Below, piece after piece: positions 11,562 to 23,808 of a stretch of 64,000 nucleotides of DNA. The notes beneath the pieces are model-generated. The model was not told the DNA's origin and did no database searches. It saw only the letters and a list, made by a program, of their open reading frames with translations. Every line of letters starts with the position of its first letter. The first letter of the stretch is position 1. A program made the translations under genes and the position numbers. The stretch comes from Dryococelus australis (Eukaryota; Arthropoda; Insecta; Phasmatodea; Phasmatidae), in assembly GCA_029891345.1 (NCBI GenBank), contig CM056993.1:108987800-109051799 (forward strand), in the 5' to 3' direction.

Positions 11562-12462
11562 ATGGCGAAAGGGTGGATCCAGAAACTCTTAAAACAGGCT
11601 CTAGCGCAGTTGTTAACGGAGGCTGGGGAGACTATGGACGAATCTGAAGGCATCGCTGACCTGAGAATTAAAGCGCGAGCACTGGTGTGAAGTACTGGGG
11701 AAGGGGGAAACATCGCGGGTGCAGCAGTGTGTGAGTTAAAACCAGTTCCTAAATCTTTGAGACATGTTTCGTCTGAACTGTCTGCCAAATTACCTAGGTT
11801 GGAGGATTTGAATATTTTAGTCTATTATTACAATCTATTATTTCCTTAAATTTTTGCTCAAAGGCGGTTATTTATGCGACTGTTGCATTTTAAAGTTCCT
11901 TATAATTTGCAATCAATTTTCTGTCATGCTAGGGAAGAAAATTGTGGGGTTGAGGTATTAATAAAAACATGTGTTGAACAGGTATCGAGTGATGTGTCTG
12001 TCATGAAAATGTGGATGCAATTAATGGATAGGAAAGAACTTCCCTCACAGAGTATGAAAGATTTTGTGAAAGAAATAATGGGTTTAGTAGAGTTATTAGT
12101 TACCCTTGAGCTGAAGACAATTTTACTAAATAATATTTTACAATCTACTTCTCAAAAACAGCTGATATTTCGCCTTTTCTGAAAAACACACAACTTTGAA
12201 ACAGTTCTTATCGTTAGTCCCGGAAGTAGAGCGGACTTTGAGGAATTGTACTACTGATTCTGGGAGTAGCGAGGAGAAAAAAGGGAGGAAGGAAGATGGT
12301 AATCGGGGATTAACAAAGTATTGCGTTATTTTTGGAAAGGTGAATCATGTAGCTAAAGAATGTTATCATAGGAAATCTGTTTTGTCGAGGATAGCGCCAG
12401 TAATGATAGAATATGTACTCGTGCCTAGTATACTCAGTCCGGGAAATATAATGGGAAAATAG
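11562..12462 (+). pseudogene. gag: Ty3/Gypsy gag remnant (element 1)
   Basis: This is the Gag-like region preceding protease and reverse transcriptase; Gag would form the retrotransposon's cytoplasmic particle. A plausible start is the ATG at 11,562, but the frame stops at 11,690 and continues in other frames to 12,462. Near the end a nucleocapsid-like zinc knuckle is visible around 12,320-12,365: Cys, then Gly-Lys-Val-Asn-His and a closing Cys, but the second Cys of the CCHC pattern is Phe. The next gene is the protease, 57 bp downstream. Assignment rests mostly on position and the knuckle. Several stops and shifts mean it cannot produce an intact Gag. Confidence 0.6.
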
Positions 12463-12519
12463 TAATTGAAGGGAAGTCAAAGGATTTTTTTTTTGTAATA
12501 TTGCAAGCAAAATTGACAT

Positions 12520-12912
12520 ATGAAAGCTCAATTCCCCCAGAGGGTACAGGTAGTTGGGAGTCATTCGACAAATAGTTTGGGTTTTGAACATAAATATGGG
12601 TTACTCTTTGTTCCTGTTATCATTTTCAACCAAGTGATAGTAGTAGCTTTATTGGATTCAGGGACCACCTGCTCATTGATTAGTTACGATTTTTGCACTT
12701 ACCTTTTGAAAAATATGCCCAAAGGGCTCATTCAAGTTCACAAAAGAGAAGAATTTGGTATTTCTCTAGCAAATTGTGGTGTGATTAATTTTCAGGTTGT
12801 TGCTATTTTCAAAATTGGAACTGAAAAATATTCTTGGAAATATGAATTTAGAATTCTCCCAGGCCTGAATCATGAATTGTTATTAGGCATAGATTTTTTG
12901 GGGAAAACATAA
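12520..12912 (+). pseudogene. Ty3/Gypsy aspartic protease (element 1)
   Basis: A retropepsin domain, which normally cleaves the Gag-Pol polyprotein. The open frame of 130 codons carries the catalytic triplet in ALLDSGTTCSLIS and the C-terminal LLGIDFLGKT strand expected of retropepsins, about 70 residues apart. The Asp-Ser-Gly triplet is intact, so this domain alone looks undamaged. The frame closes at 12,912 instead of running on into reverse transcriptase, and the gag and RT portions around it are broken, so it is part of a dead polyprotein. Confidence 0.85.
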
Positions 12913-13268
12913 GCGTGTATTGATATTGCCAATAGAGAACTAGTTTTTGCTTTTTGTAAAAACCAACCAGTGCCGATCCTTTCAAATAGATTTAATTTCC
13001 AAGTATTAAATGTTCGCCCACCTGATCCGGGCCAGGATATACGGTAGGCTCAGTTGCAGGAAGAGTTCGCGGATGTGGTTACTACTAAATTATGATATTA
13101 TAATCAACATCCTGTTGTGTTGCCTTTAAAGGATAACGAGCCTGTTTCTTCTGTACCCTATTGAGTCTCTCCTCCAAAAGTAAAATTTTAAAAAAATATT
13201 ATTTAAGAATTGCACAGTGAAAAAATTATAGAACCATCTGTAAGTATGTATTCTAGTTCAGCTATTTA

Positions 13269-14497
13269 TTGCCAAAAATGACCCAGGGACAGTATCGTGT
13301 AATTTGCGATTACCGCAGAGTTAATAAGAAAATATATGTAGACCCCTATCCATTACCCACTATCGAATCGGTATTTCAGCATGTAGAACAAGCAAAGTAC
13401 ATTTCTGTGTTTTATTTGAATTCTGCATTATTGCAGTGTGAACTGCATCCGGATTCTCGGGAAATTTTATCCTTGTAATACCTTGGGGGCAGTATCAGTG
13501 GTGTAGATTGCCCATGGGCATCAATTGTGGACCACAAGCCATGTCAAGGGTTTTATATCAAGTTCTAGGAAATTTTCAATACGATTTCCTGTTTACATAT
13601 ATAGATGACATATGTGTTTACAGTAACACATTTGAGGATAATATAAAAAAATCATCTCAGGATTTTCTTATCTACCCTGAGAGGAACTGGTCTCACAGTA
13701 AACCCTGGTAAAATTACATGATGAGCATCCACATATGTAAGACACTTAGGCCTTGTCATCTCTGACGGGAAGTTGATTACGGATCCAGAAAAGATCCGAC
13801 CAATTGTAAACTTCCCTGTGCCTAATAACCAAAAGGGGATTAGGAGGTGTTTAGTGATGGTCGGATTTTATTCGAACTTTATTCTCGAATTTGTTCACAT
13901 GTCTGAACCTTTGATCGCCTTAAAATGTAAAGGAGTAGACTGTGTTTGGGGAGATGAGCAGGACATGCCTTTTGTCAGCTAAAGGAGAAATTGTCAATGC
14001 CCCCTGTTTTGGAGATACTTCAGTTTGATCAAACTTTTGTTTTGGAAGTAGATGCTAGTTTAAAAGCATTAGGAGCAGTACTTTGCCAACAGGATAGTGA
14101 TCATCTGGTTCCCATTGTATATGCTAGTAGATTTCTTACTGTTGCTGAGCAGAAATTCTCGGCATACGAGAAGGAGGTACTTGTGGCCATACTTGGCATG
14201 GAAACATTTTGCGACTATCTTGAAACTAACGAGTTTGAACTGCATACTAATAACCAGGCATCAAGCTGGTTTCTGGCGACAAATAAACCCGCAGGCAGGT
14301 TAGCTATATGGCTAGTGTGTTTGACTTGTTTCCACTTTCATGTTAAACACATCAAACTATTGGACAATGGAGTAGCCCATGCCTTGTCCAGGATGTTTGA
14401 TGCAGAGAAATTTTGTGTATACACTCCGGATGATGTGGAACTGGTTCAAGAGGTGGTGAGTAAGGACATTCCTGATGAGGTAGCTATGGTGCAGTAA
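13269..14497 (+). pseudogene. pol: Ty3/Gypsy reverse transcriptase-RNase H (element 1)
   Basis: RT copies the retrotransposon RNA and RNase H removes the template. Fragments in successive frames give canonical Gypsy blocks: VICDYRRVNKK and YPLPTIE (13,295-13,370), a degraded catalytic block where YFSVLDLNSA would be expected (here SVFYLNSALLQ, the first catalytic Asp replaced), LPMGINCGPQAMSR, and the palm motif TYIDDICVYS near 13,597. RNase H follows at 13,991-14,497 with VDASLKALGAVLCQQ and YEKEVLV, but its third acidic site reads HTNNQAS where Asp is expected. Stops at about 13,476 and 13,709, plus shifts, separate the pieces. Confidence 0.9.
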
Positions 14498-14499
14498 TT

Positions 14500-14830
14500 G
14501 AACACTGGGGTTCTCAATAGACAGATTCAAGAAATTGAAAATAATGTTATTTTACCTGCAGTTTCTAATGTTTATGTAGATTCAGTAGAAATAGTTGCTG
14601 ATCCCCATGTGGATTAAGTTCAGGTTTTGAATGAATTTCCCCAAGCCTAACTTAAACTCCAGTATCATCAGGGAATTTATACTGAATGTGTCAGCATCAA
14701 CACAGACATTAAGGCTGGAAAAGGAGGACCTTATTGGGTTGCCACTGCATTAGTGGATCACAAGTTTATGTTGGCCAAAATGGTTGGACTTGTGTGTATG
14801 TTGCATGTAATAGGATGTTTTTATCAGTTG
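14500..14830 (+). pseudogene. Possible truncated 3' end of Gypsy element 1
   Basis: Following RNase H, the plus strand has short open segments (e.g. around 14,640-14,820) that could be the start of the integrase region, but no HHCC finger or DDE motif can be seen. The element appears truncated here. No matching LTR pair was found around 11-15 kb. Confidence 0.35.
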
Positions 14831-15730
14831 CAATAGTGCATTGCCCTTGGTTGTAGCCGGAAGTCGTTTATTGCCCGGAAGCGGTGGTTTGGTGGGGCCT
14901 GGAAATACATCCGGTGATAGGGCCCCAGCATGGAGTGGTAGCATAAGAGATACGGGTCGCTGCTGCGGAATTTCCATTCGCATGTTAAATGCTAAGCGAG
15001 TAGGATGAAGTAGTAGGTGCGGGCTGATCCTAGACTTTACTGTTTTCAGTTTTTTTTTTGTTCTTTTTATTTTGAGGTAGGTATATTTGTTTTAATAATA
15101 TTTTAATTCCTTTTTGCATATTATATTAATTTTTACGATTATTAACAGTATTGATTTTGTCTTTTTGCAGATTTCATTCTGACATGTATCGGAGGCGCAT
15201 TCGGTCTTCTGGTTGTTACCCGAGGAAAGTTTATCATAATATTGTCTTTTACTAAGGATGTCAATAGAGACGATAGGTCCTGGAGAGTTAAAATCCTTGA
15301 TATAGAAGAGAGTTATATTTTGTTGTCTTTTTTGCACTGTTTTGGTCTGACAGGAATAACTGCTAAGGTGGTAGTGATTTGTTGGAAATGTGTTAATTCA
15401 GAAGGTTTCATGTTGAGAAGGAGCCTGTGCCACAGGAGAATAGTGAGCTTGATCCAAACAGGATAATCTGACTTTCCAGGACCTTGAAGTGCATTATAGT
15501 TTTGCGAAATCATGTATTGCAACCACATTAGCTAGCAGCTGGTATGCTCTTGCCTTGGAAACGTTATATAGCCTATAATTTACTCTAGTTTAGAACGTGA
15601 TAAAATGTGGCTATCACAGTGCACTCGTGCTTTCAACAAATTATAAACCTATTTTACTTTTCCAAAGACTAACAATCTCACTGATTTGAGAGTGCCTCCA
15701 CCCCCAGGTTTACCAACCACAGAACCAGTT
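14831..15730. other. Non-coding between the two Gypsy elements
   Basis: No recognisable coding region; short open frames on both strands have random character. The right limit is the 5' LTR of the second Gypsy element. Confidence 0.5.
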
Positions 15731-17009
15731 TGACGTGTTCCGTGTACCCCCCTTAAAGAAGTTCGTTCGCCCAACGCACCAAATCAGTAAAGACTCCACA
15801 AGCAATGCAGCGAGTGTATGCACTCTATGCCACAGGCGGCGCAGGTGCAGTGCAAGTTAGTGCCACTGGAGCAATATAAGTGCAGTGATCACCCGAGCAC
15901 AGTAATACGAAAGGAGCTCTCCACATTTTCTGTTTATATTTCTAAAGGGCTTAACAGCAAGGCAAGTGTGCACCAAGTCATGTGTAAACATAAACACCCC
16001 AGTTAAATGCCTTAACGCCCTAATATATTCTTTTGCAGTGTTTTTCTTTATATACCATTTTTTTCATTGTCATGTGTAACCATCCTCATCTCATATCACA
16101 GTGTTATTATGCATGTATATTATTTTGTTGTGCAAGAAGTAATTTTAGCAACATGTAGGAACCTCCTAAGGCAAGTGAAAAGTGTTTTTATGCAAGTGTG
16201 ATGTTTAACAAGTAGTTTCACGAGGGGTGGTGGCCCGCGAAACCTGGCTAGCATGCCGCATTCCCAAGTCAGTCATAGTCTGTTTTGCGAGGAGTGTAGT
16301 GCATTATGTCGTGACTCACGTTTCGTGTGTTCGGCGGCCATGAACTTTTTGCATAATCCTTTATTCAGCAATAAACTTTATTAATTAACCAGAACCGACG
16401 TTCTATCTGCTGCAGATACACCTCCCCTCATACCACCCAGTGCTTGCATCACTTGGGTGGATTTTATTTGTACAATCTTATGTTTTTTCTGTTTAACCCA
16501 TGCTGATGGATGTAGCTCAGCAGCAAGTGTATGTTACCTCAGCCTAGGTGTGTAGATCAATACCTAATAAATTATGCAGTTAAGCAAAATACCGCTGGTA
16601 TTTATTTCAGGTAGCCGCAAGGTATTTAAGGTACAGGCCTTCTCCCACCAATGTTACCGTAAGCATACAGACAGTGCAAAGAGTGTTTTATTAAATTGTC
16701 ACAAGTACAAGCAACATAACTAAAGTGCCGTACGGGTGTGTGGGGAGACCTGATATCCAACAGCACCGCAAGCAAGAACATATAATAATTATCAGTGGAG
16801 TACTCCAATCGCTGGAGGGATAACGCTGTAGTCGCCAGCCGAACGACCTTGAGGAGACTAGTCAGCTCTACCGAAGTAACTGGCATTATTATGGAGCATA
16901 ACGTCTGGTGGCTGGTAACAAAATTCCTAAACTTCTATTTTCAACATTTTATGTTTACTGCTCCTCTAACCTAACTTCAATCCTTATCTCCCCACATTAC
17001 ACAGCGTCA
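15731..17009 (+). repeat. 5' LTR of Gypsy element 2
   Basis: It starts TGACGT and ends GCGTCA, a near-perfect inverted terminal hexamer of the TG...CA type. It aligns along its length with 22,520-23,808, e.g. ACAAGCAATGCAGCGAGTGT, CAGCAATAAACTTTATTAAT and TATTTATTTCAGGTAGCCGC in both. AATAAA near 16,370 is a candidate polyadenylation signal. Confidence 0.85.
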
Positions 17010-17550
17010 AAGTGTTACCCAACTTATGGCATATCTCTCCAGGAATCTCCGCACAAATTCTTTTCTGCAAATATTTCGGCAAATATCTGAAATTTCCAAA
17101 ATTTTTCCAAATTTGTTCTCAAAATTCCTCTAAATACCCGCAAGGTGGGAGACACATGGTCAACCAAGCGACCAAAGAAGTCCGTTGCAGCGTCGAGATG
17201 TCTTCCAGATGCCCAGGACATTCCGCGAAGGACGAACGTGGCCACATGAGAAAAGCACACCAGAACAAATTAGTGCCACCATTATCGAAACACAAGGGAT
17301 AGTGGCGAGAAAGTGGCAGTGGGACAAACGACACAGGGTGAGTCGAGCATGCCAACCTTCCCCTCCACCCACGCCCCACCACTGCGCAGTGAGGAGGGAG
17401 AAGGAGAAACGAGAAGCGCATCGCGCAGGACAGCCATGCTCCCACGATACTCCCGCATTGCGCATCAGTGCTCCATGCATCCACGCTCCGCGCTTCTGTG
17501 CTCCATGCTTCCATGCTCGCGCATCCGTGTAGTGTTGTTAACGAACAACC

Positions 17551-18946
17551 ATGGCTGGCCAAATATCTTGCAGGGCACCGGCCCCAAGGTGTTTGCAGTG
17601 CTTACACCCTCTACCAACTAACGTGATAGACCAGTATGAAATGGGCACATGCTTCAGCAAATGCACATGTAAGGCCAGTCCAATAGTCAACTGCGTCGTG
17701 AGCAACCAGTGAACTGCCCCTGAAGAGCAAAATGAGGAACATTTTTCGGACACAATAACCGAAATAATTTGACAAAATTTTCAGCAAATACACTTATACA
17801 CAGAGTGGTGTGCGGATTCGGGAGCAACCTCGATCAGTTGCGGACAATGTCAGGCACAAGCACACCAGGAATGCTTGAGCAATGCAGAAGAAAGCTCAGA
17901 AACAGGCTTACAATACATTTGTGACGATTGCAGTAAACAATTACGACCTCAAATGCTTCAACAGATTTATCGTGATTTGTTAATGGTATCGCAGCCCCCG
18001 TTTGACAAGTGTGAACAGCAGAATGAGGCTAGCAACGGAAGAGTACTGGAAATCGCAACGAGTGGCAGGTCAGACACTCAGGGAGTGCTACACGAGGAAA
18101 CATACTGCAAGGCCAAGGATGTTGGCAGCACAACAATGTCACCTGCATCAAGCACACCCGTGACAGGTGACGTCAGTCGAGCGCCAAAGAAACAGTATTC
18201 CCAACAAATGCCAACCCTTCCAAAACAACCCCCACCACACTAGAAAATAAATCAGAACTTACAGCAATTCTCAGCCTATCCTAACCAACAAATTTTTCAG
18301 CAAGTATTACCACAAATTTCCCTGGCACCTTTCCCCAAAGCAACACCATTTACTTCATTTTCCGCGCCCAGCTACGGAATCAACACAGCTCCGAGTTGGC
18401 CCATGGACAAAGAGCAACAGAGAGAACAGAAGACTAACCAACAAACAAACAGAGAAAACGGCCTGAAACTAACTTCAGCGCGTTTCCAAAACCTGCCAAC
18501 ATTTACCAGCACCGCAAGTGAGGACCCAAGTGCATTCCTCTAAAAACGCAAAATCCCACTTAAAATGTCACATCCTGTTGGAGCACGAGTGTACCAACTG
18601 CATTGTCAACCAACTACAGGGAGAGGCAAGCAAATGGTGGACTGCCACAAATCACTACAGAATGGAATGGGAAGAAATCGTGCATTCGTTTCAGTCCAGA
18701 TACGGCAGTGTATTCTCATCTCTACAAGCGCAAAGCAAACTGCTCTGGCAGGAACAGCGGCCAGGTGAGCAACTACCCATTTTTATCACCCAGAAAGCCC
18801 ACCTAATCAAGTGCTTGCACCCACAATTGCCTGAGAGGGAATCATTAAAGATAGTAGCAGAGATGGCATTACCTGAGTATCGTGCAGCATTACTGCCGTT
18901 CCTCAACAGCACAATGGAGGAGGTGTTAAAAGAACGATCATCCTGA
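17551..18946 (+). pseudogene. gag: Gag of Gypsy element 2 with PHD-like finger
   Basis: Gag would coat the element's RNA. The likely start is the ATG at 17,551, followed by a Cys-rich segment (CLQC, CFSKCTC) and stops near 17,710 and 17,770. The next open part (about 17,800-18,243) contains CGQCQAQAHQEC followed 20 residues on by YICDDC, a spacing like the second half of a PHD-type zinc finger, then a low-complexity Gln/Pro region. After a stop at 18,241 and a frame change, 18,518-18,946 holds a classical retrotransposon Gag core: GEASKWWTATNHYRMEWEE and HSFQSRYGSVFSSLQAQSK. No CCHC knuckle is obvious downstream. The PHD-like assignment is inference from Cys/His spacing. Confidence 0.8.
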
Positions 18947-19429
18947 AATGCAACACAGGCACAACAAGCCGCGAGCGTGCCACAGCACTATGGTGACACG
19001 AGCAGCGAACAGAAGACAGGTATGTGCAACAGGAATGAGTAGATCGCTACCACGGACATTCTGGACAGCAACAAAGGACAAACAGTGGGAGTGAACAGCA
19101 TGCGCTGCTGTGATAAGCCGCCGGAAGAAACGGTGAAACAGAATGTCAGGCAAGTGCGAATTAGGTTGGATAAGAGCCAACCTCCAACAAACACTCTGCC
19201 GATACTGTAGGCCAGCAGAGGTCTTTCATTGGCACAGCAGATGCCACAACAATCCGCATTTGGACAGCTACAGAGGGCCAACATCCAAGATGTAGGAAAA
19301 TGGTGTGTAGGGGGAAGGGGCCTGCTGCTCTTTTCTCCCTGGCAACAACAACAGCCAACACCAGAATGCCACAACAGGCAATATTACAGTAGGTTAGTAG
19401 GAGCTGCATGCAATTTATCAGTGTTCTTG

Positions 19430-21235
19430 TGTATGTATACAGACAGCCCTACCACACACTTATTGATACAGCTGCATCGCATAATTTTGTACAACTCTGC
19501 TTTGTCAATTCTAAGGATGTAACACCAACGAATCACGTAATCAAAACCCGCAACTGATCAGCTGAGTAGTGGTGTGTTGGAACAAGCTACAGTTACTGTC
19601 AAAGTGAAGGGACCTTAAAACAATAACAAGCCCGATAGTAACACCAGAAATCAGAGAGGATGCGATTTTAGGCATACTTTGGTTCCAGGAGCAGAACATA
19701 GTAGTAGAACCGGTTTCCAGACGCATACATTTTGGCGCAAAGGAGTGGCACACAGTGTACAATATTGACACAATTTTCGCAGATGACCTAGCCCCAGGTT
19801 CACTATCAGAATTTGATCAAGACGTTCCGTCACAGCATAAAGCATCATTTCAAAGAATACTGGATGAGCGTAGTGATGTTTTCGCGAAAGTAGATGCACT
19901 CCGAAGAATGACTGTGGTCAAGTACGAAATAAAACTTTCGTAGGAGGGAGCAATTTATGCCGACCCCGGAGTTACATGCCACACCAGACTAAGGTCATTC
20001 GCTAGCAGGTGAAGGAGTTGTTAGTGGATGGAGTAATCGAGCCCACACATAGCAAATTCAACTCGGCAATATCATTGGTGCCGAAGAAATATGGCAAGTG
20101 GCATTTTTTCATAGACTTTCGCCCCATCAACAAGGTGATCTGTAATGACTTACCACCTTACATAAGTGTCAAAGATGTCCTTGTTTCGTTTGGGAAAGTT
20201 ACAGTGATTATGTCACTCGATCTAAGTAGTGGCTATTGGCAGATCCCTGTAAAGCCAGAAAATTGCGAAAAGGCAGCATTCACCATGCTAGATGAGCGTA
20301 GATATCATTTTTGTGCAATTCCGTTCGGTTTAAAGGGAGCACCAGCAACGTTCCAAACAATGATAGTTCTTGTCCTGGATGGACTCATCGGCTATTTTAT
20401 GTTAGCCTACTTGGACGACGTAATCATATGGTCAAGTAGCTGGGCTGACCACATCCATCACGTGTCAATGGTGCTAGAACGTCTCGCAATAAATGGCCTA
20501 ATCTGTGTGGTGAACAAGTGTCATGTAGGAAAGAACACGCCGGAGTTCCTAGGGCATGTTGTAGACGTGGACGGAAATACACCAATCCCCGAGCAATTGC
20601 AAATAATAGAGAATTATTCAGCACCATGTACTCGCAAGCAACTGCGCTGATATTTCGGATTAGTTAATTGGCTATGGGAGTTTATCCAAGATTTTTCAGT
20701 CGTGACCACACCCCTCATGGACCTACTTTCACCTCAGAAATGGTTCGTGTAGGGTGAAGCAGAAGGAAAGGCGTTCAATGATATCAAAGTATGTTTATGC
20801 TCCTGCCATAAACTCGTGAGATACAATCCAGGCGAGCATTTGTATTTACTGATGGACGGCAGCCAGGAGGGGCTGGGTGCTGTTCTGTACCAATGCGCAC
20901 AGGATGGCCTGAGGCACATAATTAACTTTTTTGCAAGTGCATAATTAGTCCAGGTAGAAAGATGCTACAATGTTAACGAGAGATAAATATTAACAATTGT
21001 ATGGGTCGCTAAGAAATACAGACCCTACCTGGTATACCAACATTTTACTCTCAGGACAGACAACAGATGTCTAGTATGGTTGCACGCGATGAAAGAGGCA
21101 AGAAGTAAGCTAACCCAGTGGGTGTTGCACCTACAGTAGTAAAACTTCACTGTTGAGTGCGTCCCCAGGAAGGAAAATCAGTTAGCAGATGTTTTATCGC
21201 ATGTGCCAGACATGAGCACTATCATCACAGATGAG
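19430..21235 (+). pseudogene. pol: Protease-RT-RNase H of Gypsy element 2
   Basis: A protease trace at about 19,445-19,500 reads HTLIDTAASHNFV, with Ala where the catalytic triplet normally has Gly. The linker FGAKEWHTVY and the pre-RT segment follow. RT is best preserved at 20,009-20,650 (213 open codons): VPKKYGKWHFFIDFRPINK, MSLDLSSGYWQIPV, FGLKGAPATFQ and the palm motif YLDDVIIWS near 20,410, so RT catalytic Asp residues are intact. RNase H follows with LLMDGSQEGLGAVLYQ near 20,850 and RTDNRCLVW near 21,055. Stops occur near 19,940, 20,648 and 20,750 among others. Together this gives the Ty3/Gypsy order, 3' of gag and 5' of integrase. Confidence 0.93.
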
Positions 21236-21249
21236 GCGGAATAAGACGA

Positions 21250-22480
21250 CATGTTACCGCCAGATTCGCAAGAAATGTTCCACGCGGTAAACATAAATAA
21301 ACTCAAGGTTGGAAACACAGAAGTGTTAGTCAATGCATTGTACCGCGAGATAGAGATCGCGCAAGACAGCTGTGCACTGGCGAGGGAGAAAAAAGCACTG
21401 TGTGAAATGCAAGCACTAGAACAACGGCATATAATTGATAATTGATTGGAAATTTGCTCAGCAAAGGATGCAACAAAATGGAGATTGTACGTGCCACCAA
21501 ACTGCAGGGAAAAAGTTTTAGACCATGTGCACACTAGTCGTGTAGTGGGACACCCGGGAATGGAGCAGACACTGAGGAATGTGAAACTGTGCTTTTTCTG
21601 GCCTGGCCTGTCACGTGATGCGAGAAGTTACGTGCAAAACTACGTGAAGTGTCAAAATTTTCAATCGTGCAGGAATGATGGGATTCAGTAGCAACAGCCA
21701 CGTTTGCACCGGCGGCCCTTCGAGACCTTCAGTCTTGACTTGATGGGGCCGTACCCACGAACATCTAGGGGGGAAATATTTATCCTGCTGATAATGGATA
21801 CTTTTTCCTGGTGGATTGAAGCTTACGCTATGAGCAGCACATGAGTGGCAAGTATTGTGAAAATTCTAGAACGAGAGTTTTTCGCACACTGGGGGTACCC
21901 CAAGCAGGTGCTCACTGACAACAGAACACAATTCTCCGGATGCAAGTGGCAGAAATGTGCACCCAGTTGGGGTGTACCATTTGAGGATGGCGGTGTACCA
22001 TCCCAGATATAACCCCACGAAGCACCGCAATCAGGGTCTCTGAAAGTGTAACTGCTGCTATGTGTGGATGAGTTACACACAAGTTGGGCCGAACACCTGA
22101 CCACTGCCCTCTTCACCATCCACTGGCTTGTGAATGCTGCAACAAGATGCAAACCAGCAGAGCAATGGAGGCAGCACAGCAAGATGCGAGAAACGCCGCC
22201 AAAATGACAAAGAGCAGATGGATGATGACAGCGACAGCGAGGACAGGGAAGACAGCAGATTGGTTGACTCGTGGCAACTTCGATGGTCACGGCAGAAGAG
22301 ACAGCCGCCGACGGGATGTACGATGTGCATTGGCGTTCCAACGCCACATCGAGTGCAAGGCCACGGGGGACATCGGCAGCAGCTGGTGGTTCCGGAGCAT
22401 AAGGGGCTGGCAAGAAATACTTATGCAAACACTTAACCGAGCAGATGCCAGGTTATATCTCTGTGACAAGTGACGTGTGC
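21250..22480 (+). pseudogene. Integrase of Gypsy element 2
   Basis: Integrase would insert the cDNA. The HHCC zinc finger lies at 21,446-21,691 (HTSRVVGHPG and CQNFQSC with the expected spacing). The catalytic core starts at about 21,725 with FSLDLMGPYPR (first Asp) and continues with LTDNRTQFSG (second Asp, near 21,916). The Glu of the DDE triad is not visible because the frame degrades after 21,960. Downstream, short in-register pieces such as ELHTSWAEHLTTALFTIHW (about 22,065-22,120) match the C-terminal core of Gypsy integrases. Further frames to 22,480 run into the polypurine tract. There are multiple stops, so it is a pseudogene. Confidence 0.85.
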
Positions 22481-22503
22481 AGCTGCAAACGGCATCGTAA
22501 ATA

Positions 22504-22516
22504 GGGGGGGGGGGGC
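22504..22516 (+). promoter_or_regulatory. Polypurine tract of Gypsy element 2
   Basis: A run of about a dozen G immediately precedes CATT and the TGACAT start of the 3' LTR. Its position matches the plus-strand primer site of LTR retrotransposons. Confidence 0.7.
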
Positions 22517-22519
22517 ATT

Positions 22520-23808
22520 TGACATGTGCCGCGTACCCCTCTCCCAGAAGTCCATTTGCCTCCCGCACCAAATCAGCAAAGATTCCACAAGCAATGCAGC
22601 GAGTGTGCACGCTCTATGCCGCAGGTGGCGCAGGTGCAGTGCAAATTAGTGTCACTGGAGCAACGCAAGTGCAGTGAGCGCCCGAGTAATACGCAGTAAT
22701 ACGAAAGGATATCCCCACATTTTCCGTTTATATTTCTAAAGGGATTAACGGTAAGGTAAGTGTGACACCCAGTACGTGTACACATAAACTCCCCAGTTAA
22801 ATGCCTAACACCCGAATATATATTTTTGTTGTGTTTTTCTTTATGAACCATATCTTTCATTCTGACATGCAACCATCCTCATCTCATATCACAGTGTTAT
22901 TATGCATGTGTATTTTTTTTGTTGTGCAAGAGGAAATTTTAGCAAGGTGTGTGTGGGATCCTCCTAAGGCAAGTGAAAAGTGTTTTTATGGAAGTGTGAT
23001 GTTTAGCAAATTGTACCACGTGGGTGCTGACCCCTAAACTCGGCCAGCACGCCACGTTCACAAGTCAGTCATTGTCCGTCTTGCGAGGGGTGTCACACAT
23101 TATGACGTGACCAACATTTCGCGCGCTCGGCAGCCATTAACTTTTTGCATTATCCTTTCTGCAGCAATAAACTTTATTAATTATCAGGAACCATTGTTCT
23201 ATCTGCCACCGAGACACCGCCCCTCGTTCCACCCAGTGCTTGCATAGCTTTGTACAACCTAATGCATTGTGACCACGTGTCTGTTTACTGTGTTTAACCC
23301 ACGCTGACGGGTGTAGCTCAGCAACAAGTGTATGTTACCTCAGCCGAGGTATGTAGATCAATACCTAATAAATTACGCAGTTAAGTAAAATACAGCTGGT
23401 ATTTATTTCAGGTAGCCGCAAGGTGTTTAAGGTACGAGCCATTTCCCGCCACTTTACTGTAAGCATACAGACAGCGCAATGAGTGTTTTAAATGGTCACA
23501 AGTAACAGCAACATAAGTACAGTGCGTATGGGCGTGTGGGGAGCCCAGATATCCCACAGTGCCGCAAGCAATAACTTATAATAATTTTCAGAGGAGTACT
23601 TCCAATCCCTGGAGGTATTACACCGGAGTCGTCGGTCGAACGACCTTGAGGAGATGAGTCAGCTCTACCGACATCAATGGCATTATTCTGGAGAATAGTG
23701 TTTGGCACCCCGGATAACAAAATTCCTAAACTTTCATTTTCAACATTTTATATTTACCGCTCCTCTAACCTAACCTCAATCCTCATCTGCCCTCACGACA
23801 CCACGTCA
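22520..23808 (+). repeat. 3' LTR of Gypsy element 2
   Basis: Starts TGACAT and ends ACGTCA; aligns with the 5' LTR throughout, including the candidate polyadenylation stretch CAGCAATAAACTTTATTAAT near 23,162. Divergence from the 5' LTR is obvious by eye, indicating an old insertion. Confidence 0.85.

Larger units (their letters stand above)
15731..23808 (+). mobile_element. Ty3/Gypsy LTR retrotransposon, degenerate full-length (element 2)
   Basis: Two related ~1.28-kb LTRs flank gag, protease, reverse transcriptase, RNase H and integrase in the order PR-RT-RH-IN, which defines Ty3/Gypsy. Total length is about 8.08 kb. The flanks read AGTT before and GGTT after, a possible 4-bp duplication with one mismatch. 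The LTRs differ visibly, by eye on the order of 10-20 percent, and all genes carry stops or shifts, so this is an old, dead insertion. A polypurine tract precedes the 3' LTR. No convincing tRNA primer site was identified after the 5' LTR. Confidence 0.9.

Noticed and set aside
11192..11647. 151-codon frame upstream of gag
   Set aside because: Overlaps the gag start in another frame and has a composition unlike a known protein; probably Gypsy leader sequence.
17119..17562. Long frames on both strands after the 5' LTR
   Set aside because: Mutually overlapping in opposite strands and located in the retrotransposon leader; no domain seen.
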